64,000 nucleotides of DNA from Pholiota molesta (GCA_014925825.1 JACGCK010000002.1:558001-622000); one strand, 5' to 3'. Positions 36,201 through 48,561 are shown, numbered from the stretch's first letter. Notes: a model not told the origin generated them from the letters alone. A program made the numbers and translations.

Positions 36201-37815
36201 GTTTTACTCATACCTGCCGTCCTCTTTTTTCTTCTCTAGTATTCGAGTATTACATCTCTCACCACATGACCAAGGCGTTCGAGTCCATGTTCGGTGGTGT
36301 GACTTGTTTGCCCGGTTGCTTCAGTATGTATCGCATCAAGGCGCCAAAGGGCGACACGGGCTATTGGGTACCCATCCTTGCCAATCCGGACATCGTGGAA
36401 CATTACTCAGAGAACGTGGTAGACACGCTTCACAAGAAGAACCTGCTACTACTCGGAGAGGATCGTTATTTGACCACGCTCATGCTGAAAACTTTCCCCA
36501 AACGGAAGAACGTTTTCTGTCCACAGGCGGTGTGCAAGACCGTCGTTCCGGACACCTTTAGAATTCTTCTCTCTCAGCGCCGTCGTTGGATTAACTCTAC
36601 CATTCACAATCTTGCGGAGCTTCTTTTGGTCCGCGATCTTTGCGGTACATTCTGCTTCTCCATGCAGTTCGTTGTTGGAATGGAACTCGCTGGTACTTTG
36701 GTCCTGCCCGCCGCCATTGCATTTACACTCTACCTCATCGTGTCTTCTATCATTCCCGGTGGTCCCAACACTACAATCCCCCTGATCCTGCTGGCCATTG
36801 TGCTCGGTCTTCCGGGTCTACTGATTGTGGTCACGTCGCGCAAGATCGCCTACGTTGGATGGATGCTGGTTTACCTGATTTCATTGCCCATCTGGAACGG
36901 AATTCTGCCGGCCTATGCGTTTTGGCACTTTGACGATTTCTCGTGGGGTCAGACGAGGAAGGTTCTTGGTGATAAGGGACATGATACGGGCGACAAGGAG
37001 GGAGAGTTTGACTCATCGCATATTGTCATGAAGCGGTGGGCTGAATTTGAGCGGGAGCGGCGGTGGAAGAGCGGCACTCAGTCAAGGGATTCGACGTTCT
37101 ACGAGAAGAAGTAATTCCGATTCATTTATTATGCGCTGATTGAAGCTGATATACTTGTTTCTTCAGGACTGACAGTAACCGCTACTCATTGGCGTCTAAT
37201 TCCGATCTTACGCATCAACAGGCAGCCTTTGACGCCAGTACGTTCGACTCCGCGAATTACAACAGTCCACGCTCTCGACATGATAGCGCTGCCCTCCTTA
37301 TGCTTCCAGCCCCTTTGGCGGTTAATAGGCAGCCCATGTCTTCGGCTTCTTCAGTCGGAATGTCGAGATCGAGCGAGGATAATTACGCATCCGCATCCGA
37401 AACGGGTTCGAATTCGAATCTGCGCCTGCTCCCTAGTCCACAGACGACCAACGAGGGATACAGCGAGATTTCTGAATCGTCACAGCGGTTGCTTTCACCA
37501 ACATCGCCTCACGATCCTCGCTTTTCACGACAAGCCCCAAGCCCGCATGCTGATCCTTTCCGATCGCAGACGACATCACCAGCACATTTTGATGATAACA
37601 CGACCTTTATACCTGAGTATGATAACGGTCGGGGCGTTCGTCTAACGGACAGTGGTCCCGTACCAGGACCCGATGGCGTTCGCCGGGTCTCACGGCCTAC
37701 AGGACGGCGCCCGACATCACAAGCGCCCACGCAAAATAGGTACTCGCGCAGTTCCACAGCGTTCTCACTTCCACCCGGTGCAGCGCCCCCGCAGCCAGGA
37801 TTTGGCAGTAATTAA
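33242..37815 (+). CDS. Chitin synthase, class IV (Chs3-like)
   Basis: Polymerises UDP-GlcNAc into chitin at the plasma membrane. ATG at 33242 starts [20 protein letters not shown], a disordered N-terminus. Two helices then flank [20 protein letters not shown]. Catalytic motifs are in order: [29 protein letters not shown] (DAD), [15 protein letters not shown] (EDRYL) and QRRRWINST near 36575, whose WINS form fits class IV/V. There is no myosin domain, so class IV. A cluster of C-terminal helices and a long Ser/Pro-rich tail follow, reached by an intron (37111-37165). Introns include a GC-AG intron at 34010-34066 and a stop-free 69-nt intron at 36171-36239. Two frame breaks, G4 33915-33918 and TTT 34311-34313, are each repaired by one base. 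Confidence 0.94.
34010..34066 (+). other. GC-AG intron in the chitin synthase gene
   Basis: The join [12 protein letters not shown] requires removal of 57 nt that start with GCAAGT and end with TTCCAG. No GT donor nearby keeps the frame. GCAAGT is the usual form of the rare GC donor. Confidence 0.75.
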
Positions 37816-38330
37816 TGACGATTCAGATGGATAGCATATATATATTATATTCCCCTTTCTACATACATACACACGGACCTGAACCCCATTATGAGCTTTC
37901 TTTTTGTGTCATCTGACAATTTCTATTGGACATTAATTCCTCTCCTTTATTTGTTAGCAGTTTTGTACAGAATCTCAGCGTAGGTTTCCATTTAACGAGC
38001 TACAGGATAATTTTCGTATTTCCGGGTTTCGTGATTTCGGAGGATGACTTTGGAGACCACGCGACATTTACAACATACCGATACGCCTCTTTTGGCCTCG
38101 ATTGCGTCTTTCCTACATTTATAGCACTCAAGTAGTACAGACTGTATACCTATTCTCGCAGAATGACATGTATGAGCGTCGAGCGACTTGAATGGGCTAG
38201 CGCCGACATGTAATTGACCAATGGCCTTGTTTGGCTAAGCGGCTAGAAATGGGTTGATGTTCAGGCACGTTTCCCTGTGTCCGCAACCTCGACCTCGTCA
38301 GCTGCGTTCACCCCCACTCGTGTCCCAGCC
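37816..38330. other. Intergenic: chitin synthase 3' flank and WHI2-like promoter
   Basis: AT-rich 3' flank, then a C/T-rich leader before ATG 38331. No gene seen. Confidence 0.5.
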
Positions 38331-39528
38331 ATGTCCAATCTCTCCAATTCTCCAATAACGCAAGTGTCGCAGGTCCCGACACACACGAATTTGCAGCCAC
38401 AGCTGCTAACGAGGCTCTTTCTGGATCTCCGTGGCAGGCGCTTCGAGGTGGACCGCGAGACCATTATGAACCTCCCAGAATCTGTACTACTCTGTCTATT
38501 CCCCAATGGTCTAGTTCTGAGTCGGCAGAGCGTGGCACTTTCGGACGGAGGTGGTGATGACGATGAGGAGGAGGTGTACGGTGTTGACGTTCGTACACAG
38601 CATGTTTTGTATAACCTTACATCGTGCGGTCCAGCTGACATTTTTGGCCCTAGTTCGACCCCGACTGTTTTCAATTTGTACTCACCTTCTTTCGAAATGC
38701 ATCAGATAACTTCTATGGCACGTCTACGACCCCAGGGCTCTATGGCGCGCAGCAACACCTGTTTGAGTCACCCTCTTCGGAATTTGGCCCTGCGGCTTCT
38801 CAGAACCCTTTGCTGTCAAAGCAGGCCATCATTGTTCTTAGAGAAGAATTAGAGTACTTCTCTATTCCACCAAAGGAGGCCCATGCTGCCACCGATCAGA
38901 ATGGCATAGCGAACGATATTATGTTGGATATCAAACGGCGGTCAGGGGATTATCTCATGGACAAGCGCAGCATCTTCACTGCACTGCAACGAAATGTTAA
39001 TAAAGAGAACAATGTCGCAGAACAACACCTGATTGACATGTTATGTATGAGGTTCGTTCTTATACCCCTCTTTTGTTTAGCGAACACGATGCTGATGTAG
39101 GGGCTTATGTTCAGTGGCTTCGACCGTGATGATGAATGGGGTTTCAGGGCACTAGAACCTTCGCGCTGCTGTATTTCATCAATAGCCCTCGTTCTGCTGA
39201 AGACGGGCATTGTTCATCATCCCAACGGAGAGAAGAACGTAGAAATTGATGGTGCCCAAATGGCAACCGCCCAAAAACTCCTGTTGTTCTGGAGAAAGCC
39301 TGCGGTATGGTTGTTCTTCTTTCAATGTTTATTGCATGTTTGATTAATTCCCTCGGCAGCGTAAATGCTGGTGGGACGGACTGGACGTCGATCTACCTCC
39401 AACAGCCGACAAGAAGGCAATGTCCGTAAAGTTATGGGCACGACGTGTATGGACATTGGAATTGAGTCTCGTAAGTGTGAATATATACGTTGAGCTCTGG
39501 ACTCGCTAAAACATTGATTTAGGTATAA
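38331..39528 (+). CDS. WHI2-like BTB/POZ (KCTD-type) stress-response regulator
   Basis: Whi2-type proteins have a BTB-like fold and, in yeast, act with the phosphatase Psr1 in stress response and TORC1 control. From ATG 38331, the N-terminal block LLTRLFLDLRGRRFEVDRET and LPESVLLCLFPNGL is the BTB core. An acidic insert (GGGDDDEEEVYGVD) follows. An intron at about 38587-38651 (GTTCGT...CCTAG) joins FDPDCFQFVLTFFRNASDNF in frame. The highly conserved C-terminal part includes LLSKQAIIVLREELEYFSIP, ALQRNVNKENNVAEQHLIDM, DRDDEWGFRALEPSRCCISS and KLLLFWRKPARKCWWDGLDV. It ends ARRVWTLELSLV at 39528. The gene is intact in this reading. The exact yeast equivalence is inferred. Confidence 0.8.
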
Positions 39529-40172
39529 TACCCTCGGCGAACTGGCTCATTTCTCTTTGACTATGACTAAAGTATCTACGATTGCATACCTTCCCATTGA
39601 TACCCACCAGCTTCTAGGATTTTACCTGCTACATCAGATTAGTGTTTTTGTTCGCATTTTGATCTCTGCTTCAAATGATACACGCATCACCTAATCACAT
39701 CGGCTGCGCCATGGTAGTTCCCGTTTTGTACATATGGGCGGCCTCCCATGTCCGTGGAAACGCCTGGAATCCATAGACCGGAACTGTCTTTATATTTACC
39801 AGTGAAGAGAAACGGAGCTTTGAAGCTGTGCAGGACGATTATCCGATAATATCTTTAAGTCTGCGATGCGACAACGTGTCGTCGAACATGAGGCAAGAAG
39901 AAAAGGGTCTGCTGAGCAGCGTGTTAAGCGCTTTATTTATGTGTGGTAATGGAGAGGTTGCGATCTCGGCCCTGTAAAGGGAGCGATGTTTTGATGACAC
40001 CGGAGTACAACAACAACAATACTCTGCCACTCACTCTAATCTCTTATATTCATTCTTCCTGTCGTCTTTTCCTCTCGCTTTCCCCACGTCGATTTGGTTA
40101 GATACCCAACCGATCTCTGCATTCGCCGCCGCCCCAGCTTCGTTCGCGCCACCACTTCTGCCGCCCATTTAC
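39529..40172. other. Intergenic: WHI2-like 3' flank and promoter of the RS-rich gene
   Basis: No gene supported. The right end is C/T-rich and a 5' non-coding or extra coding exon of the next gene could lie after about 40050. Confidence 0.45.
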
Positions 40173-42544
40173 ATGTCTCCTGCGGGATCCTATCACCCGT
40201 CTCCATACAGCTCTCCGAGAGAGCGCCTGCGCAAGGTCGATGAAGTTGAGGATGATAAGCAATCCACCTGAGCCATTCCTCTGGTGTCCCGCGCGCCGAC
40301 CAGGGTAAGGACGCCCTTCGACTTGTTGCGGGCAACAGAGTCCGCCATGCGCGCTGTGCGCCAGAGTTTCTGGAAGAAATCGCCGACAAGGGCATTCCAG
40401 ATAGCCTTCGAAAGGCCACTTCGAAGAAGTTCAAGTTCATTACTGGGTCCGACGCGAGAACCTTCTTCAAGAACTATATTATGTGCGCATACTACCATGA
40501 CGTCCACTCACATCCCACTACTCTGTGCTCATTCTTTCTTCCACAGACAATATCATAAGAAAGAGTTGAAATCCTTACGAAACGTTAACGAAACTATCAC
40601 GAATCAAGAACTACCTGCTCCTATTGTCTTCGCAGTCAGTGTATGGGATGCTGGTTCGAAGTGTGTCGACTACCATATGACATGGCGTGGATATTCGGTC
40701 AGATGCCCCTATTCTTTTCCACCGAAAACCTACTCATACTGCTCAATTTCTATAGAAAGCTGACCAGTCTCCTGGTAAAACACTTACCCCTTAAATGTCG
40801 CGTAAATTCTGAAAAGTGCTTCCAGATTTGAGGCAAAGGTCAACCGCTTCGACAAAGATTTTAAGCGATTGGCGCGAGTGTTGGACAAAGAATCAAGGCA
40901 TCTCTCGTATGTCATATTCTTACATTATTTTCGATTCTCAGTTTTGAACAACGTCCCTTGATAGATCATTACGAACTTATCGCAGTCTTTCAGGAAAATC
41001 TGAAAGGAAAACGCACTCTAGCCCCCAATCTCACAAATCTCGCCCGCCACCTGGCATTACGGTATTCACCCCCGACGAACCTGAGGAAAAGCCCAGTATG
41101 TTTTTCAACTTACTCTCCATTGACGTCTTCGGCTAAATGTGTTCCTCAGATGCGCAACTTGACCCTTCACTCCCCAAGCCACCATCGTCAGATATAGTTT
41201 CTTCGTTGGTGTTCATTCCCGACTAAACCTGTTATATAGATCTGCTGCGGACAGCGTGATGTCCTTGCCACTGCTGAATATGGTCCGAGGTGTTCCATTC
41301 AGCCATCGACGTCAGTTTCGGGTCCTTGCCACAGCTCTCGGCCGCCTACTGATTTTTTTTTCGTGGACAGTGCCACTACGGGTGACAAACCCTGATAGAT
41401 TGTCTATGTGAGTTGAAAGTAGAGTTCAGTAATCTTCGCATTTACTGATATTGGGTTTACCAGGTTATCCCAAATCAGTGAGTGAAACTTGTTTCCAGGA
41501 AGCGCTCCGGACTTTAATCTCTTTAAAAGGCATCGTACCGGGAAAGCTGCCCGAAGAGCTATCCTTGCCAAAATCTGTTAATCAGGCCAACAAGGAGGCG
41601 TCTAATAATAATCTCGCTGACGCGGTCCATTCCAAATCGTAAGCCCTATATGTCAACTAAGGCCCTCAAATTCCCAGTATCATCAATCTAACTGATAGAT
41701 CAATTGTTCTCAGTTCCAGACGTGGCATCAACGACGAAACTATCAAAAGGTCGTCTGACAGTATTCGTTCGTCTGACACAAAGTCCAGCAAATCATCACG
41801 ATCAAGCAGATCCAGCTCCCGTTCGGAAAACCGTTCCAGCCGTAATCCTTCTCCTGGAGATGGAGAAAATTCCAGGCACTCTTCCCGACGGAGGAAAGAT
41901 TCGTCGAAAGATGAAGAACCACCCGAGTTTCTCATCGTTCTACTTGGGGATAAGTTAGACATCGATATACATTCCTGGCATGGGTAGGTCATCGCCTAAA
42001 TATTACAATCTTACAATCCTCAGCTAACCACTAATGGACATGTAGCCTCGAGAGACAAACCTCTATTCGAAGTGTACCTGCTGAACGCCATTCTCCCTGG
42101 ATCGGCCCTCTGGCTTCTCAAGAGAATCCCTACGGCTATCACCAGACATATTACAATACTCACGATGACTCCGAGTCAGATCTATCCGAGCAAGAACAGG
42201 AGCAGTGGAAGAACATTCCTGTCATTCCTATGAAACCGTTAATGGAAGCTATGGGATTGATTCCAAATATGGCCTATTACTCTCCTCCAGTTGTACCTGG
42301 CGGCCTTCAGTATCACCACGCTGTTTCCAATGCTGCTTCCAACGCTGGATCGCCTCAATCAAATAGCAGCCCCTATCTCTATTCCAGTCCTCGACTGGAT
42401 TCTTCGCCATACGTTCCATCATGGCTTCCTCAGCTGCCAGTTCCTTCCAATGCAACTTCAGTTACTTCACGACCTCCTTCGAGGGCGTACACTTCTGCTT
42501 CTTATGCAAGCCCATATATGCAGTCTCATACCGGGCCTTTTTAG
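40173..42544 (+). CDS. Unknown Arg/Ser-rich protein
   Basis: Not recognised. From ATG 40173 (MSPAGSYHPSPYSSPRERLR), an ordered-looking part follows (VRHARCAPEFLEEIADKGIP, FKFITGSDARTFFKNYII, VFAVSVWDAGSKCVDYHMTW). Next come FDKDFKRLARVLDKES and an RS-rich stretch (SSDTKSSKSSRSSRSSSRSE). A short domain-like block is PPEFLIVLLGDKLDIDIHSW. The C-terminus is Pro/Ser/Tyr-rich and ends at 42544. Several short introns (about 40492-40547, 41639-41715, 41985-42045) splice in frame. Frame changes near AA 40257-40258 and CCC 41390-41392 look like single missing bases, and two other joins (40760-40850) are not resolved. The start codon is tentative, because the frame is open upstream of it. RS content suggests RNA or nuclear work, but this is a guess. 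Confidence 0.55.
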
Positions 42545-43249
42545 CTCGCGCATGTCCCCTCCTTTTTCTTCTCTTCTTCTTTCATCTTGGGAACATTTAT
42601 AATCTTGGCCGTATGGAGTCGGTTGTTACATTCATTACCCTCAGTCCCTCATAAAACACATTGACTATCTCTTAGTTGCTAACTTATTTCGCTTTCTGTT
42701 TCGTGTCACTGTTTTTCCTATATCTTCATGTTGCATAATTCTCATACCATCATTTGCACTATCCATTCTAATTCGTACTTTAAAAAACGGAACTCTTACT
42801 GTATATTCATAAAGCATAGTCAACATCGTAGCACCTATTCCTCCGTCCCTCCGATAGTGCATCATCGGAGGTGATGAATCCGAACTGTACTCTGTAATAG
42901 TCACGAAAAAAACATAAATACAATGTGTACACTTTCAGCCTACTGATGTTTATACCGTTCCCTCTCATAGAAACTGTTCTTACATGCTGTCTGCAGGTGA
43001 TTGATGAAGGAAGCCTACTGACCGAGCTGCTGCTATGCAGCGCGATAGGCTGTGACCCATTGCAGTGGTGAAGGCATTGGCTTGCTTCGAGAAGAATACA
43101 ATATTTTTATTAAAGTAAATACAATGCTACATGCAAGCTAAGCAGTCGATAACCTGAACATGATGTTGCATTGTTAGTGTCGAAGCCAGAACAATAGAGG
43201 TCAGATCGTGGCCCATACTAAAAAAATTGGAATCGGGCGGAATTGGTCT
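42545..43249. other. Convergent 3' flanks
   Basis: AT-rich sequence between the ends of the RS-rich gene and the secreted repeat gene. No gene seen. Confidence 0.5.
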
Positions 43250-44095
43250 CTAAATAATAGAGGTCAGGATGGGAGTCAGAGGGTCGCTGACTGAGGTCGG
43301 AATCGGAATGGAACCAACGAAGTTGGAAGGATGGAACCCAGAATGGAGGTCAGAGGGTTGCTGACCGTGCTGATAGTTGGGACTGGGTTGGAATCGACGG
43401 AAGATGGAAGGATAGAGCCCAGGATCGAAGTCAGAGGGTCGCTGACCGTGCTAATAGTTGGGATTGGGTTGGAATTGACGGAAGATGGAAGAGTAGAACC
43501 CAGGATGGAAGTTAAAGGGTCACCGATTGAGGTGATAGTTGGAATTGGGCTATCAACTGAAGTTGGAAGAATATAGCTCAGGATGGGCGCCAGAGGGTTG
43601 CTGACTGAGCTGATAGTTGGGATTGAGATAGAACCAATTGAGGATGGAAGAATAGAGCTGAGGATAGAAGTCAAAGGGTCGCCGACTGAAGTGATAGTTG
43701 GAATCGGAATGGAACCAACAGAAGTTGGAAGAGTAGAGCCCAGGATGGAGGTCAGAGGGTTGCTGACTGAGCTGATAGTTGGAATCGGGTTAACAACTGA
43801 AGTTGGAAGAATAGAGCTCAGGATAGAAGTGAGAGGGTCGCTGACAGAACTGATAGTTGGGATTGGGATGGAGCCAATCGATGATGGAAGAATAGAGCCC
43901 AGGATGGGGCCCAGTCCATCGCCGGTGCTGACCGTGCTGGAAGACATAAGAAAGATAATTCAGTCATTAGTATTGTATGCATATAGTCTTGACATACCGA
44001 CGATGAATGTGTGGGTCTCTTGGCTGAAGTGGAACAGCGTTGACGAGAGGAAGAACAGCAAAGACTACCGCAATTAAAGTTTGAAGGTTCATCAT
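43250..44095 (-). CDS. Small secreted tandem-repeat protein
   Basis: The first exon from ATG 44095 (an in-frame ATG at 44116 is an alternative) encodes a clear signal peptide, MNLQTLIAVVFAVLPLVNAV, followed by PLQPRDPHIHRR. A short intron (GTATGT...CTTCCAG, about 43945-43998) then leads to the repeat region. The RR just before the repeats could be a Kex2 site. The rest is seven full copies and two partial copies of a 26-27-residue unit such as NPLTSILGSTLPTSVGSIPI, rich in Ser, Pro, Ile and Leu, with no Cys. The frame breaks near 43318-43321; after one added base the last copy continues (SIPIPTSVSDPLTPILTSII) to a stop at 43250. Function unknown. Similar architectures occur in repetitive cell-wall or surface proteins. 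It sits at the edge of a gene-poor region. Confidence 0.8.
43262..43930 (-). repeat. Tandem 78-81-bp coding repeats
   Basis: Seven near-complete and two partial copies encoding variants of PLTSILGSILPTSV-x-S-IPIPTISSVS. Copies differ by scattered substitutions and by one codon (SVDSP, SVVNP or SVGSIP). This is an imperfect minisatellite, likely prone to copy-number change. Confidence 0.88.
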
Positions 44096-46562
44096 CGTGT
44101 GCGAATGGTCAGACATTGGAGTTCTTGCGCATGCTTTTATATTGTTAAGGATGGTACGGGATTCGTGCAACATTTTTCCAACGGACTGGATCAGATGTCA
44201 TAGCTTCAAAATAGTCTGTGGAGTGGTAAAAGAACTACTTGGAAGTGATTGCCCAGAAATACCATGTTGGATCTTGTTCAACTCTGAAGATCTGAAGTCT
44301 GAGACGGTAGACGAGCGACGAATGATGGCGCCATCGAAGACCCGAGATAGACATGATCAGGAAGATGTTGTCCAAATGGCCTGCAGGAAGTGAGAGCTGG
44401 CGAGACAGAGAGTTCCCGATACATACATCCTCACAGTGCGGAACGGAATTTGTCACTTTGTTGTTGTTTGTCTTCACACCTTTCTCGGGTATTATAATTG
44501 CCTTGTATAGTAATTATGCCTTAATTTTGCTATACAATATGCCCAACTTAACTGGATGTTACTCATATACTATCATCCCTTCGTCGTAGCCCCCCAAAAC
44601 TTTTATTATCCAGCCATCTGTGCTGGCTAAGGAAGTAGCCACCTTTCAGGAAAAGACCTGGCCGGTATGTACGTACAGATCTCGCACCGCCATTTACGAT
44701 TCAACGAACTTCTATACTTAGATCTATCACTGACGTCTCGGAAGGAATCCAACATAAGAGAACTCTTCCATTTCTAAGTAGTGAAAAAAAATTTATCTTG
44801 GAATTTATGCAAAAATGTATCACATAAAACCATCAGCCTCTGAAGATATTATCTACTCGGTATCGCTCCAGCTTTCTAGCGTTCTAATTCTGGTTGTCAT
44901 AAATATTGTGTGCTCGGATAGATCTCTTGCATAAGTGCTGATCATTGACCATAAATAAATTATGTGAAAGAATTCCCAGCTAAGTATTTCTGGCTGATCG
45001 GACCATTGTCTGAGGAACACACACACCTCTTGCGCCTCCTGCTGTCTTTAATCCCTACCCAATTATAGCGCATCCGTCAATGACGAACAATAAGCAAAGG
45101 GAATGTTCAATGCAAATGATGTTAAAAATGACGGAATGACCTAGGCAGATCCTGAAAGACTGGTTAACAATGGCTCAGCGCCGCTATTGATCCTCGGGAA
45201 TAGAATACTAAGTAACCCATTCACAAGGTGATCAGCGGCAGTATGTTTGGTAGATATCGTTTTAATTGTACAAAGCTAACCAAGAAATGGCAATTCAGAA
45301 TTCCGTATGAGGCTAGTACTGCTGGGATACACAATTGGTCACCTTCTGCTGAAGTGCCATCCTCGAATTTGTCAAAGCAATAGCGAAAGCTACGCTCGCT
45401 AGCCTCCAGGCATCTGTGGGCAGTTTGATGATAGCATTTTACCTATCACCGGGAAAATAGTGCACATGGATTGGCTGAATGTTATGGCGGGAGGCTTCGA
45501 TGATCGTTACAGTTTCGTAAAGTCGTATACCATGAGGTGCAATTATGATGGTGTAGAACAGTGACTTCATGCCCACAATTTGTTACTCAAAATAAATCAT
45601 ATTCAGGTATAATTGGACCATATTCCTACCGGAAGAATTGAGCGCAGCTTCTGTTGTGAGCGGCCTTTGAGGTAAAGCCATGAAGCCGGAGGTCTGGGCA
45701 GGACCAGGCTGTCAATGGGTTACGATATTAATGGCTGTGAGCATTTCCAAGTGTAAGTTTACTTGCTGTTTGCAGGTCGGATGCCATTGATTCTTGTAAT
45801 AATAGAAGCAAAAGCCGATCAAACGCATGGACGCGTATGGAGAGGCTGAACTCAAGCTGAACTCGTCTTTGCATAAGTCGCAAGCTTGGGCAATTACTGC
45901 TTTCTTAGACACTTATTTTAAAATATTTGAATAAGACGGTTCATGCCTTCTTATACTTGGTGTAATACTTGTCCTTTGTGCGATAAGATTTTTGATATCA
46001 ACTGAACTCCCTTTCTTTTACTGACCTTTGAGTGTTCCTTATTTAAGTAGTAAGCAATATGTAAAGGGACCTGATGGCATTCAAGAATTTAGTTATTGGA
46101 GGATTTCAAAACCATTTACTCAAGCAAGCCTTATTCCGTAAAAGTTGGAATGAAAACATAGCAGAAATAGTGGCTGTAAGATGATTTTAATAGGATGCTG
46201 ATGCAAGCGCCATGGATCGTCCATGGGCATTGGCCACTGTGAGTCTGGAAAATCCCGACGTCATGATCACATGACCATAACGCGCACTCACGCCGCCATG
46301 AGCTTGAAGTTGTCCTTACAATCATAATGTTGAACATCATTCAACAATCTTTGTTCTGCTGAGAATATTTCTCCGACGTCCGTGAAAGCATCACATCTTC
46401 CCCATATCCTCAGAAGACAACAGTCTGGCATTTATACCTCGCTTTTTGAGTAGGTCGCGATTTCCATATCGAGGCAGCCCACAATCGGGCTTTGCGTTGA
46501 AAAATACTCGATCCACCCCTTCACGCATCCACGGGCAGGGAGTAGACAATCGCATAGCAATA
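44096..46562. other. 2.5-kb gene-poor AT-rich region
   Basis: No supported gene or RNA. Short frames here (up to 98 codons) overlap each other and lack recognisable features. A 7-bp-arm palindrome CCATGGA-TCG-TCCATGG lies at 46210-46226. Confidence 0.45.
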
Positions 46563-48124
46563 ATGCCATCAAAGTCATCGAAAGGCGGATACTACGCTGT
46601 AAGGAGGGGACGGACTCCTGGCGTATTCAACACCTGGTAAGGTTAACGTAGCGCAATTCAGTAGTTGCGAGCCTGACTTGGATTTCTTCTAGGGCAGAGT
46701 GCGAGGCTCAAACGAAAGGATTTGCCGGCTCTATATACAAAAAATTTACCACATTAGCTGAGGCAGCGCAATTTGTGGCGAATTCTCTCGAGGCTCCTCC
46801 TGCATCGTCAACGTCAGTTGTGTTGCCCAATGAATCAGCGAAAGTTGTAAAACCCAAAGCCACCGCTGATCCGAAGGGGAAGAAGCGTGCATTCGATGCG
46901 GAAGTTGAAGATACTACTGGTTGGGATATTGTATACAGTGACGGAGCGTGTAAAGGGAATGGAAAAGTCGGTTCCTTTGCTGGAGTTGGAGTGTGGTGGG
47001 GACCAAATGACAAGAGGTTAGCCCTTTTTAGCGAGCGTGCATCCAAGAAACGCTCAAAACTCGTGTACTTCAAGGAATATAGCAGAGAGATGCCCTGGAG
47101 ATCAGACAAACAATCGAGCTGAGCTAATAGTACGTGTTCAGTCTATCACTCAGTTCGTTCACTCTTCTGAATCCAGTTACGCTTAGGCCATCCTGCGCGT
47201 TTTAGAGACCACCCCAATAACTAAGAAACCTTTACTTATTAGGACCGATTCGCAATACTCTATAAATTGTATGTCAGTATTCTTTTGGATTTTAATTACT
47301 ATGTTCACTAGACGTCATATAACAGGCTTTAGGAATTGGATTCATAACTGGAAACAGGGCAATTGGAAAACTAGTCAGGGTCTACATGTGAAGAACGCAG
47401 GTGTCATTCGCTGCATCTCACTATATCTCGATATCCGCGGCCGACGAGGACAGAAAGTTGTTCTTGAATATGTCAAAGGCCACAGCGGAGACACTGGAAA
47501 CGATGGTGCGGATTTGATGGCAAACCACGGCGCGGTTTTGCCCATTCAGCCGGAAAGAAATTGGGAAGCTTTGGAAAGAGAACTAGAACAGCAACTAGCC
47601 AAAACGGATTTCCACGGAGAGCCCATTGCGACATCCGAGGTGTTGGGCGGCCCCTTCGACGGTGACCTTTCTGAATCACCAGCAGAACTTCCTAAAAAAG
47701 TTCGCAAAACTTCGTCCCAGAAAATGGCAACTTCAACATTTCAGAAAACAATAATGACGACGACGAAAACCGTAACCTCCCCCTCTCCTGATCCTGAGTC
47801 GAAATCTAGACACATTTTGGTGCATCCTTCTCCTCAAGAAAGGGCGATGATAAGAGAATCTAGTCAACCCGCTACTTCTTCAACTACTCAGATATCAAAA
47901 ACTTCAAGTTATAGTCATGTATGGAATGAATCCGACAAAGCACCTTTGAAGGTCGTATATGTTGCCCCTTCTTTGCTAGAAAATAACAAGGAAGAAATTG
48001 ATTTCAGCGTATGTCATTTGATACTATTCGTCCCTCGGACATCTGATCCATCTCTTTGTTCTAGATGTATGCAGATTGTTTACTGCCGGACGATGATTTG
48101 TCTGATGAACTTTCTGATTCATGA
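46563..48124 (+). CDS. RNH1: Ribonuclease H1
   Basis: Cleaves RNA in RNA-DNA hybrids. ATG 46563 starts MPSKSSKGGYYAVRRGRTPG; this N-terminal hybrid-binding (caulimovirus VI-like) domain continues with FNTWAECEAQTKGFAGSIYK and KFTTLAEAAQFV. The catalytic domain shows the four acidic residues D-E-D-D: IVYSDGACKGNGK, NNRAELIAILRVLE, LLIRTDSQYSI and SGDTGNDGADLMANHGA. It also has the substrate-handle region FRNWIHNWKQGNWKTSQG. Introns 47015-47076, about 47130-47186, 47270-47326 and 48010-48063 rejoin in frame. Unusually, about 160 Ser/Thr-rich residues follow the catalytic domain and end DCLLPDDDLSDELSDS. No transit peptide is evident, so this form is probably nuclear. No frame break is seen. Confidence 0.92.
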
Positions 48125-48561
48125 AATTTCGCTGTGTGTCCTGTCTTGCTTTTGCTTGTCTTGTTTTTATCTATTTGATATTGGACTGGATATCGATGGA
48201 CCAGTCGCAATTCGTCTGTTGATCAGTAATACTTGGAACCGCAGGTCGCCGAAACTTGGTATTTGATACCATACATGCCATATGTCTATGCCTTATGTAG
48301 GTCTAGATACAGTTCAGCACCCTAGCCCCCTCACATCTCCCCAAGGCCCATGGATGTCATGGGCATATGGACCTAGTAAAGTTTGAAAACTTTGGAAGAC
48401 TCCATAATTGAATATCAGAGAACACATATTAATGTTACTGTTTATGAAGGATGCTCACCCAATGCTCACCATATTGTCTGATTAGACGAGAATAAGAAAA
48501 CGTCCAGACAAGTTTGCCAAAAGTTTGCAGACCAATTGAAATTAATGAGTGACTGTTGTGT

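Noticed and set aside
38587..38651. Apparent frame break in the WHI2-like gene
   Set aside because: A GT-AG intron (GTTCGT...CCTAG) restores the conserved frame, so this is normal splicing.
46210..46226. Palindrome CCATGGA-TCG-TCCATGG
   Set aside because: Seven-bp arms of this kind arise by chance often enough in 64 kb, and it is not near any start codon.
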